DNA of 40,028 nucleotides. Source: Bacillota bacterium. GTDB taxonomy: Bacteria; Bacillota; Clostridia; Oscillospirales; Oscillospiraceae. Under the pieces are notes generated by a model, which saw only the letters and a list, made by a program, of their open reading frames with translations, did no database searches and had not been told where the DNA came from. Shown here in pieces: positions 34,085-40,028 of the stretch (the stretch's first letter is position 1; the number at the start of each line of letters is the position of its first letter). Both the position numbers and the translations under genes were made by a program. Location: assembly GCA_030535235.1 (NCBI GenBank), contig JAUNCL010000020.1, positions 1 to 40,028 on the forward strand, given 5' to 3'.

Positions 34085-34954
34085 ATGAAGCGGAACCCAT
34101 TGAACTGGAAACACCTCCTGGCCGCCCTGGGGGTGGTTCTGGTGCTGGCCCTGGCCTTCTGGGCCGGCGGGGCCGCCCCCGGCACCGAGGGACTCCCCGA
34201 CCAGACCGCCAGCCTCCAGGCCGAATCCACGGCCCAGGAGCCCCCGGCAGAGGAACCCCGGGAAGCCCCGGAACCGGAACCGGAGGAGGAGCCCGACCCG
34301 GAAACCGGCCTGGAGAGCCGCCCCGGCGGAACCCAGGGCGGCATGACCGCCCAGGAGAAGGAGGAGGCCGCCAACCAGCTGGCCGGCGGGTCGTCCGCCC
34401 CGGACCAGAAGGGGGACGGGGCGTACTCCAGCCTGCAGGGCATGCCCATTGACCCGGCCACCGGCAAGGACCCCTACGGCACCCAGCCGGTCCCCGAGGG
34501 AAAGCCCGTGCCGGTGGAGCCCCAGGAGGCGGAGGTCACCGACCAGGCCCTCACCTGCACCCTCACCGTCCGGTGCGACAGCATCCTGGCCCACATGGAC
34601 TGGCTCGACCCGGAAAAGGCCGAGCTGGTCCCCGACGACGGGGTTCTCTTCCCCACCGCCACCGTCACCTTCTATGAGGGGGAGAGCGTCTTCCACGTCC
34701 TCCAGCGGGAGATGAAAAAGGCGGGGATCCACCTGGAATTCACCAACACCCCCGTCTACAACTCCGCCTACATCGAGGGCATCGGCAACCTCTACGAATA
34801 CGACTGCGGGGAGCTGTCCGGCTGGATGTACCAGGTCAACGGCTGGTTCCCCAACTACGGCTGCTCCCGGTATCCGCTCCAGGCGGGAGACGACATCCAG
34901 TGGGTCTACACCTGCGACCTGGGGCTGGACGTAGGCGGCCGGACCGCCGCCTGA
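34085..34954 (+). CDS. Membrane-tethered DUF4430 protein (transcobalamin beta-domain-like)
   Basis: A 289-residue protein with one transmembrane anchor (about residues 10-27), a long Pro/Glu-rich spacer (about 30-135) that could reach through the wall, and a C-terminal DUF4430 domain (about 155-280). The domain has SVFHVLQREMKKAG, GELSGWMYQVNGWFPNYG and QAGDDIQWVYTCDLG, the family's best conserved stretches. DUF4430 resembles the C-terminal beta domain of transcobalamin, which closes over bound B12. ATG 34085 is preferred over an in-frame GTG at 34076 because AGGTGA lies before it. It sits between the toroid gene and the ECF T gene, suggesting it hands ligand to the ECF importer. Confidence 0.82.
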   Translation: MKRNPLNWKHLLAALGVVLVLALAFWAGGAAPGTEGLPDQTASLQAESTAQEPPAEEPREAPEPEPEEEPDPETGLESRPGGTQGGMTAQEKEEAANQLAGGSSAPDQKGDGAYSSLQGMPIDPATGKDPYGTQPVPEGKPVPVEPQEAEVTDQALTCTLTVRCDSILAHMDWLDPEKAELVPDDGVLFPTATVTFYEGESVFHVLQREMKKAGIHLEFTNTPVYNSAYIEGIGNLYEYDCGELSGWMYQVNGWFPNYGCSRYPLQAGDDIQWVYTCDLGLDVGGRTAA

Positions 34955-34979
34955 TCCCACAGGAAAGGACGTGATCCCC

Positions 34980-35876
34980 ATGCCCCAGACCGATCTCTTT
35001 TCCCGGTGTCACCCGGGGGTGAACGCCCTCTACTTCGCCCTGGTGCTGGGCTTCACCATGTTCTTCACCCATCCGGTGAGTCTGGCCCTCTCCCTGGGCT
35101 CCGCCCTGGCCTACGGGGCGGTTCTCCGGGGAAAGCGGGGCCTTCTCCGCAACCTGGGGTATACCCTCCCCATCTTCCTGCTGGCGGCGGTGCTGAACCC
35201 CGCCTTCAACCACCAGGGGGCCACCATCTTGGCCTATCTGCCCTCGGGCAACCCCCTGACCCTGGAGAGCATCCTCTACGGCCTGGCCGCCGCCGGGATG
35301 CTGGCCGCCGTGCTGGTGTGGTTCTCCTGCTGCACCCAGGTGATGACGGCGGATAAATTCGTCTACCTCTTCGGCCGGGTCATCCCCGCCCTGAGCCTGA
35401 TCCTCAGCATGACCCTCCGGTTCATTCCCCGGTTCACCCGGCAGCTCCGGTCGGTGAGCCAGGCCCAGAGGTGCGTGGGCCGGGACGTGACCGACGGCTC
35501 CCCCATCCGGCGGCTGCGCCGGGGGATCACCGTGCTGTCCATCGTGGTCACCTGGAGCCTGGAGGACGCCATCCAGACGGCGGACTCCATGAAGGGCCGG
35601 GGCTACGGTCTGCCCGGCCGCACGGCCTTCTCCCTGTACCGTCTGGACGGCCGGGACAGGGGCCTGCTCCTCTGGCTGGCCTTCTGCGGCCTGTACGTGG
35701 CCTCCGGTTGGATCTCCGGGGGACTGGCCTGGCGGTACTATCCCACGGTCCAGGGCGTCCTCACCGGGGTCTTTCCCCTGAGCGTTCAGGCCGTCTACCT
35801 GGCCCTGTGCCTGACCCCGGTGATCCTCTGCGGAAAGGAGGCGCGGACGTGGAGACGTTTGCTGTCCAAGACCTGA
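34980..35876 (+). CDS. ECF transporter T component (EcfT-like)
   Basis: A 298-residue integral membrane protein with about six hydrophobic segments. It is the energy-coupling scaffold linking the S component to the ATPases. The coupling-helix motif common to T components is visible as DSMKGRGYGLPGRT (about residue 205), and an earlier GRVIPALSLILSMTLRFIPRF segment is typical of the family. ATG 34980 follows GGAAAGGA; an in-frame GTG at 34971 is too close to that site. Its 3' end overlaps the next gene by 28 bases, so the T and ATPase subunits are translated together. Because the S-like domain is fused to the ATPases, this T component is probably dedicated to one substrate. Confidence 0.88.
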   Translation: MPQTDLFSRCHPGVNALYFALVLGFTMFFTHPVSLALSLGSALAYGAVLRGKRGLLRNLGYTLPIFLLAAVLNPAFNHQGATILAYLPSGNPLTLESILYGLAAAGMLAAVLVWFSCCTQVMTADKFVYLFGRVIPALSLILSMTLRFIPRFTRQLRSVSQAQRCVGRDVTDGSPIRRLRRGITVLSIVVTWSLEDAIQTADSMKGRGYGLPGRTAFSLYRLDGRDRGLLLWLAFCGLYVASGWISGGLAWRYYPTVQGVLTGVFPLSVQAVYLALCLTPVILCGKEARTWRRLLSKT

Positions 35877-38467
35877 CCTTCGCCTATCCCGAATCCAACG
35901 CCAACGCCCTGGACGGGGTCACTCTGACCCTGGAGCCGGGGACCTTTTGCGTCCTCTGCGGCCCCTCTGGCTGCGGCAAGACCACCCTTCTCCGGCAATT
36001 AAAACCCGCCCTGGCCCCCCACGGGGTCCGGTCCGGGGCGATTCTGTTCCGCGGCCAGCCCCTGGAGGCTCTGGACCCCCGGACCCAGGCCGCCGCCATC
36101 GGCTTCGTCCAGCAGGACCCGGAGACCCAGATCGTCACCGACAAGGTCTGGCACGAGCTGGCCTTCGGCCTGGAGAGTCTGGGGGTGGACACCCCCGCCA
36201 TCCGCCGCCGGGTGGCGGAGATGGCCTCCTTCTTCGGCATTCAGACCTGGTTCCACCGGAACACCGCCGACCTGTCCGGGGGCCAGAAGCAGCTTCTGAA
36301 CCTGGCCGCCGTGATGGTCCTGGAGCCGGAGATCCTCATCCTGGACGAGCCCACCAGTCAGCTGGACCCCATCGCCGCCGGGGATTTCCTGGCGGTGCTG
36401 GGCAAGATCAACCGGGAGCTGGGGACCACCATCCTTCTGACCGAGCACCGGCTGGAGGAGGTTCTTCCCCTGGCGGACCGGGCGGTGGTGATGGACCGGG
36501 GGCGGGTTCTGTGCCAGGGCACCCCCAGTCAGGTGGGACAGGCCCTGCGGTCCCTGGACCACCCCATGTTCCGGGCCATGCCCACCCCCATGCGGGTGTG
36601 GGCGGCCACCGACAGCGACGCCCCCTGCCCGGTCACCGTCCGGGAGGGGCGGGACTGGCTGACCGCTTACGCCGCCCAGCATCCCCTGTCTCCCCTGCCG
36701 CCGGAGTCCCCCCGGGACGAGACCGCCCCGCCGGTGATCGCCGCCCACGAGGTCTGGTTCCGGTATGAAAAGCAGGCCCCCGACGTGGTCCGGGACCTGT
36801 CCCTGGAGGTAAAAAAGGGGGAGCTGCTGGCCCTGCTGGGGGGCAACGGCGCTGGCAAGACCACCACCCTCAAGCTCCTCTCCGGTCTGGAGACCCCCTA
36901 CCGGGGGGAGCTTCAGGTCACCGGAAAAACCGTCCTTCTCCCCCAGAATCCCCAGGCCCTCTTTGTGAAAAAGACCCTGCGGGAGGACCTGACGGAGCTG
37001 CTGCGGGAGCATCCCCTCTCCCCCGAGGAACAGGCGGCCCGGATGGCCCGGTCCGTCCGTCTCTGCCGGCTGGAGGGCCTGCTGGACCGGCACCCCTACG
37101 ACCTCTCCGGCGGTGAGCGGCAGCGGGCGGCCCTGGCCAAGGCCCTGATGCTGGATCCGGAGATCCTCCTGCTGGACGAGCCCACCAAGGGCCTGGACGC
37201 GGCGTTCAAGGAAGTCTTCGGGGCCATCCTCCAGGACCTGATCCGCCGGGGCGTCACCGTCCTCATAGTGAGCCACGACCTGGAATTCTGCGCCCGCCAC
37301 GCCCACCGGTGCGCCCTGTTTTTCGACGGGAGCGTGGTGGCCGACGGCTCTCCCCGGGCCTTTTTCTCCGGCAACCGGTTCTACACCACCGCCGCCAACC
37401 GGATGGCCCGTCCCCTGCTGCCCCAGGCGGTGACCCCCGAGGACCTGATGGCCGCCTGCGGCGGGCAGGCCCCCCCGGACCCCCTTCTCACCCGGGATGA
37501 CACCCCCCTTCCCCCCACGCCCTGCCAGGAGGAGGAAGTCCGGCAGCAGCTCCCCCGGTGGAGGAAAGCCCTGGCGTTCCTGGCCGGAGGCGCAGCCCTG
37601 CTCCTGTTTTTCGCCCTCACGGGGCTGGGGGACTTCTCCGCTGCGCCGTCGGTCCTCACCGGCAGCCGGAAGGTCCTGTACGGGGGCTTTCTCCTGACCC
37701 TCTTCCTCCTGGCCGGGGCGGTGGCCCAGCGGGAGCCGGGAACCCCGCCGCCTCCCCGGAAGAAAACCGCCCTGTCCCGGCGGTTTCTCCTGGCAGCGGT
37801 TCTCATTCTCCTGCTCATCCCCGTGACCCTCTTTGCCGGGGAGTTCCTCCTGGGGGGACGGAAATACTACTTCATCGCCCTGCTCATCCTGCTGGAGACC
37901 ATGCTCCCCTTCTTCCTGGTCTTTGAGGGGCGAAGGCCCCAGGCCCGGGAGCTGGTGCTGGTGGCCTCCCTCTGTGCCATCGGCGTGGCGGGCCGGGCGG
38001 TCTTCTTCATGCTGCCCAGCTTCAAGCCGGTGCTGGCCCTGACCATTATCGCCGGGGTGGCCCTGGGTGGCGAGACCGGGTTCCTGGTGGGGGCCATGAC
38101 CATGCTGGTCTCCAACATTCTCTTCTCCCAGGGGCCGTGGACCCCCTGGCAGATGTTCGCCGCCGGCATCATCGGCTTTCTGGCGGGCTTTCTCTACCGC
38201 CGGGGCCTCCTCCGCCGGAGCCGGACCGCCCTGTGCGTCTTCGGTGCCCTGGCAGCCATCCTGATTTACGGCGGCATCATGAACTCCGCCTCGGCCCTGA
38301 TGTGGGCCCACACCCTGGACTGGAAGATCCTGCTGGCCTACTGGGCCACCGGCTTCCCCATAGACTGCGTCCACGCCGCCGCCACCTGGCTCTTCCTCTG
38401 GTTCGCCGCCGAGCCTTTTCTGGAAAAGCTGGACCGGATCAAGGTGAAGTACGGACTCCTCGACTGA
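35849..38467 (+). CDS. ECF transporter fusion: two ATPase domains plus an S-component-like membrane domain
   Basis: An 872-residue single chain. ATPase 1 has Walker A GPSGCGKTT (about residue 37), LSGGQKQ (142) and Walker B ILILDEPTSQLD (161). ATPase 2 has Walker A GGNGAGKTT (331), LSGGERQ (419) and Walker B ILLLDEPTKGLD (438). After a linker come four hydrophobic segments (about 572-695) and an S-component-like domain (about 698-872) with AGVALGGETGFLVGAMTMLVSNILFSQGPWTPWQM. S components bind the vitamin in the membrane; given the B12 riboswitch this one is most likely a cobalamin S component (CbrT-like), by inference. Start is GTG 35849 with AAAGGAGG 7 bases upstream, inside the T gene. All ATPase motifs are intact. 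A-A-S fusion is unusual, as S components are normally separate proteins. Confidence 0.88.
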   Translation: METFAVQDLTFAYPESNANALDGVTLTLEPGTFCVLCGPSGCGKTTLLRQLKPALAPHGVRSGAILFRGQPLEALDPRTQAAAIGFVQQDPETQIVTDKVWHELAFGLESLGVDTPAIRRRVAEMASFFGIQTWFHRNTADLSGGQKQLLNLAAVMVLEPEILILDEPTSQLDPIAAGDFLAVLGKINRELGTTILLTEHRLEEVLPLADRAVVMDRGRVLCQGTPSQVGQALRSLDHPMFRAMPTPMRVWAATDSDAPCPVTVREGRDWLTAYAAQHPLSPLPPESPRDETAPPVIAAHEVWFRYEKQAPDVVRDLSLEVKKGELLALLGGNGAGKTTTLKLLSGLETPYRGELQVTGKTVLLPQNPQALFVKKTLREDLTELLREHPLSPEEQAARMARSVRLCRLEGLLDRHPYDLSGGERQRAALAKALMLDPEILLLDEPTKGLDAAFKEVFGAILQDLIRRGVTVLIVSHDLEFCARHAHRCALFFDGSVVADGSPRAFFSGNRFYTTAANRMARPLLPQAVTPEDLMAACGGQAPPDPLLTRDDTPLPPTPCQEEEVRQQLPRWRKALAFLAGGAALLLFFALTGLGDFSAAPSVLTGSRKVLYGGFLLTLFLLAGAVAQREPGTPPPPRKKTALSRRFLLAAVLILLLIPVTLFAGEFLLGGRKYYFIALLILLETMLPFFLVFEGRRPQARELVLVASLCAIGVAGRAVFFMLPSFKPVLALTIIAGVALGGETGFLVGAMTMLVSNILFSQGPWTPWQMFAAGIIGFLAGFLYRRGLLRRSRTALCVFGALAAILIYGGIMNSASALMWAHTLDWKILLAYWATGFPIDCVHAAATWLFLWFAAEPFLEKLDRIKVKYGLLD

Positions 38468-38474
38468 ATGAACC

Positions 38475-38512
38475 AAAAAGAAGGACACGACTTGCGTCAT
38501 GTCCTTCTTTTT
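38475..38512. terminator. Terminator of the B12 cluster, shared with a tRNA 3' end
   Basis: Arms 38475-38491 and 38496-38512 with a TTGC loop and flanking A and T runs. One position is a mismatch in plus-strand RNA but a G-U pair in minus-strand RNA, suggesting it evolved as a tRNA terminator on the minus strand. It now also ends the ECF operon. Confidence 0.85.
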
Positions 38513-38556
38513 GGTGGACCGAAAGGGATTCGAACCCTCGACCTCTCGGATGCGAA
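38512..38556 (-). pseudogene. 3' fragment of a tRNA (likely Ala-CGC), probable attachment site
   Basis: Minus strand: a CCA end (38514-38512), A73 (38515), the acceptor 3' strand TCGGTCC (38522-38516), a complete T arm GAGGG-TTCGAAT-CCCTT, a 5-nt variable loop, anticodon stem 3' strand CCGAG, and loop TTCGCAT (38556-38550). Beyond 38556 the expected 5' stem CTCGG and the rest of the tRNA are missing. The loop would give anticodon CGC, and U70 in the acceptor fits the G3-U70 pair of tRNA-Ala. Such 3' fragments are left where tyrosine integrases insert elements into tRNA genes. The flanking sequence forms an imperfect inverted repeat around the break (GGATGCG-AA-CGCATTC). Confidence 0.7.
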
Positions 38557-38699
38557 CGCATTCGGGAGCTTGATTTGTGGTGCTTTCCGGTCGTTTTCGG
38601 CAATTTCGTCTGGAAAGCAAATGGTCTTGTGTCCTCTTTGACCACATGTTCCCATGTGTCCCGGAAATGTCTGTGGTATATGTTGTGGTCATGGATATG

Positions 38700-38732
38700 A
38701 AACGCCTTATTGTAATTGACCAATGAGGCGTT
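38700..38732 (-). terminator. Hairpin after the Mn-catalase gene
   Basis: 12-bp arms with one wobble (38701-38712 and 38721-38732) and an 8-nt loop. On the minus strand the stem ends in GTTTCATAT. It lies 40 bases downstream of the Mn-catalase stop. Confidence 0.6.
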
Positions 38733-38771
38733 TCTGTGAGCAGGGCATCCGCGATACTGCACTGGGGGGCA

Positions 38772-39434
38772 TCATTTGAACTTGGGGGCGGATACTTCGT
38801 TTCCGGCAAAAGCGTTGGGGCCAGGCTTGGAAAGAGAAAAGTACATTTTGGCTGCTTTTGTCGTGCCGAAGTCCCGGTTGGAGCCGCTGTCCTGCACTTC
38901 GTTAAAAGCGTCCCGGAACATCTGATTATGAGCCTCCTCGCGGTTCAGAAGGAAGTCGATCGTCTCCCGCACCTTCTTGTCGTTGATCTGACGATACAGG
39001 TATTCGTACACGACCTTGGCCCGCTGTTCAGAAGCAATGTTGCTGAGCAGATCAGCGCATAGGTCGCCGGTCACCGTTACATAGTCACCGGTCCAGGAAT
39101 AACCGGAGGCATTGATAAGGCCCGGATTCAGACCCAGGATCACATGACTCTGGATCTCTCCGGCCTTGACCTGCTCCGCGTCCACATCGTGGCCGTTGAG
39201 CAGGTTGATGGTCTGGGCCACCATTTCCATGTGCCCCAGTTCTTCCGCCGCGATATCCAGAAACAGATCCTTGATTTTCTGGTCCTTGATGCGGAAGCTC
39301 TGGGACATATACTGCATGGCGGCTTTCAATTCGCCGTTGCCTCCGCCTAACTACTCCTGCAGCAGGGCTGCATATTGGGGATTTGGCCGTTCAACGGATA
39401 CCGGATGAAAGAGTTGCTTTTCGTGCTGAAACAT
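38772..39434 (-). pseudogene. Manganese catalase family gene with an in-frame TAG
   Basis: From ATG 39434 (behind AAAAGGAGCGG) the frame reads MFQHEKQLFHPVSVERPNP-, a typical Mn-catalase/CotJC-like start. It then meets TAG at 39353-39351 (codon 28) and continues in the same frame to 38772 (220 codons in all). Related proteins have Gln-Leu-Gly-Gly where this one has stop-Leu-Gly-Gly, so a CAG to TAG change is likely. Metal ligands after the stop are kept: the Glu in NGELKAA, EELGHMEM and NREEAHNQMF. Initiation inside, at TTG 39329 or ATG 39317, would lose the N-terminus and possibly the first ligand. The family breaks down hydrogen peroxide or forms spore coat. I treat it as a recent nonsense mutant; a sequencing error is possible. 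Confidence 0.75.
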
Positions 39435-39772
39435 GTTGACCGCTCCTTTTTTCGTGGTATCTATGTATTCTGCAGTATTCTTCTAAGAATATGCACAGAG
39501 CGGAGGGGAAATCTCGACGCCAGTGAAACGATGCCCGTCTGTCGTTGGTGCTGGGCACGGCAGTATGATATACCCGAGGTAACGCAGGACGTGCTACGCT
39601 ATAATCAAAGATTCGCGAAATTAGCGGGCCCGTTGCAGAATGAAAGTTCTGTAGCGGGCCCTCTTTTCATATCCAGCAGGTAAAATGTACATAAAGAGAA
39701 CCCGTTTCTGCGGATTTAAGGAATAGCAAAGCTAACCCCGTCCTCAAAAACCGGGTTTTTGTGGTGGTGCCG
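39435..39772. other. Gene-free AT-rich stretch with a palindrome and a terminator
   Basis: No convincing gene is seen in these 338 bases. A 7-2-7 inverted repeat, TATTCTT (39476-39482) and AAGAATA (39485-39491), lies about 40 bases upstream of the Mn-catalase start and may be an operator. A forward terminator is listed separately. A short AAAAACC/GGTTTTT palindrome is at 39746-39760. A 102-codon forward frame (39375-39683) ends inside the terminator stem and lacks a ribosome binding site, so I do not call it. Confidence 0.5.
39626..39667 (+). terminator. Forward rho-independent terminator with no obvious gene
   Basis: 15-bp arms with two wobble pairs, 39626-39640 and 39647-39661, and a TGAAAG loop are followed by TCTTTT. 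No gene upstream on the plus strand is recognised, so it may be the remnant of one lost on this side, or end a small RNA. Confidence 0.7.
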
Positions 39773-39943
39773 TCAAGAGTTGGACCTTATCGTCATAATC
39801 ATGCTGAGACGCTCCAGATCGCTGTCATCATACTGCCATGATCCCATGACCTTTTTGACTTCCTGACAGAGTCCCCAGCTCTCATATTCATCCAGAAGCC
39901 AAATTGGAATATTATACCCCTCGCTTGCTTCCTGCTTTGTCAT
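39773..39943 (-). pseudogene. Truncated MerR-type helix-turn-helix gene
   Basis: 56 codons from ATG 39943 (GGAAGGAAAA upstream). MTKQEASEGYNIPIWLLDEYESWGLCQEV, KKVMGSWQYDDSDLERLSMIMT resembles the DNA-binding start of a clostridial MerR-type regulator family (HTH in roughly residues 1-25, then the wing with WQYDDSDLERL). The frame then changes to an unrelated RSNS and stops, whereas relatives continue with a helical domain. The gene is therefore cut short at about 39785, perhaps by insertion or deletion. The family identification is from memory of the motif, not a search. Confidence 0.55.
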
Positions 39944-40028
39944 TTTTCCTTCCCCTTCGATCAACAAAAAATATACGCAAATTGCAATAACAAGTTGGAC
40001 ACCCCGTGGCAAAAAACCTTGGTCACGT

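Noticed and set aside
38512-38590. A complete tRNA gene.
   Set aside because: No sequence upstream pairs with the acceptor or anticodon stem; only the 3' 45 nt fit.
39351-39353. TAG in the Mn-catalase as a pyrrolysine or readthrough codon.
   Set aside because: No pyl genes in view, relatives have Gln at this point, and the adjoining region contains other damaged genes; a nonsense mutation is simpler.
39375-39683. A 102-codon forward frame.
   Set aside because: It overlaps the Mn-catalase start region, has no ribosome binding site and ends within a terminator hairpin.
1-40028. CRISPR arrays, complete insertion sequences or prophage genes.
   Set aside because: No regularly spaced direct repeats, transposase or phage structural genes were seen; only the tRNA fragment and damaged genes at the right end hint at an element.

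Overview
The window looks like a chromosomal segment of a high-GC member of the Clostridia, most likely an Oscillospiraceae-type gut bacterium (Flavonifractor/Lawsonibacter/Oscillibacter-like; inferred from gene content, not from a search). Pointers are the FabK-type fatty acid operon, a split glycine decarboxylase, SLH-anchored surface proteins, a DUF4358 lipoprotein, and promoters close to TTGACA-N17-TATAAT.

Layout. 1-3100 (+): metA, then a secreted transglutaminase-like protein paired with a DUF4358 lipoprotein. 3107-11183 (-): a glycine cleavage operon (gcvT-gcvH-gcvPA-gcvPB-lplA-lpd, then an MBL-fold hydrolase) behind a consensus promoter and a tandem glycine riboswitch with its own terminator. 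11260-21549 (-): a tightly overlapped fatty acid synthesis operon (acpP-fabK-fabD-fabG-fabF-accB-fabZ-accC-accD-accA) ending in an acyl-CoA ligase and a TetR regulator. A palindromic operator-like site lies at its start and a perfect copy lies 190 bp upstream. 21864-22439 (+): a VanZ-like membrane protein. 22530-27840 (-): a U32-like protein and a MATE exporter, then an MBOAT/AlgI-type acyltransferase and a DHHW protein. 27889-28027 (-): tRNA-Val(GAC) with its promoter.

The most interesting part is 28068-38512 (+). A cobalamin riboswitch with a terminator precedes five co-directional genes. The first is a 1276-aa SLH-anchored protein with two DUF4430 (transcobalamin C-terminal-like) domains flanking Ig-like domains and an alpha/alpha-toroid. 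The second is an SLH-anchored alpha/alpha-toroid protein, and the third a membrane-tethered DUF4430 protein. The last two are an ECF transporter T component and a single polypeptide fusing two ECF ATPases to an S-like membrane domain. The alpha-toroid plus DUF4430 pairing is the architecture of human intrinsic factor and transcobalamin. With the B12 riboswitch, I read the cluster as a surface-displayed, intrinsic-factor-like B12 capture system coupled to a dedicated ECF importer.

The right end (38512-40028) is different. The 3' 45 nt of a tRNA (probably Ala-CGC) sit there without a 5' half, next to AT-richer DNA. That DNA carries a manganese catalase gene interrupted by an in-frame TAG and a truncated MerR-type HTH gene. 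This looks like the edge of an integrated or decayed mobile element that continues beyond the window.
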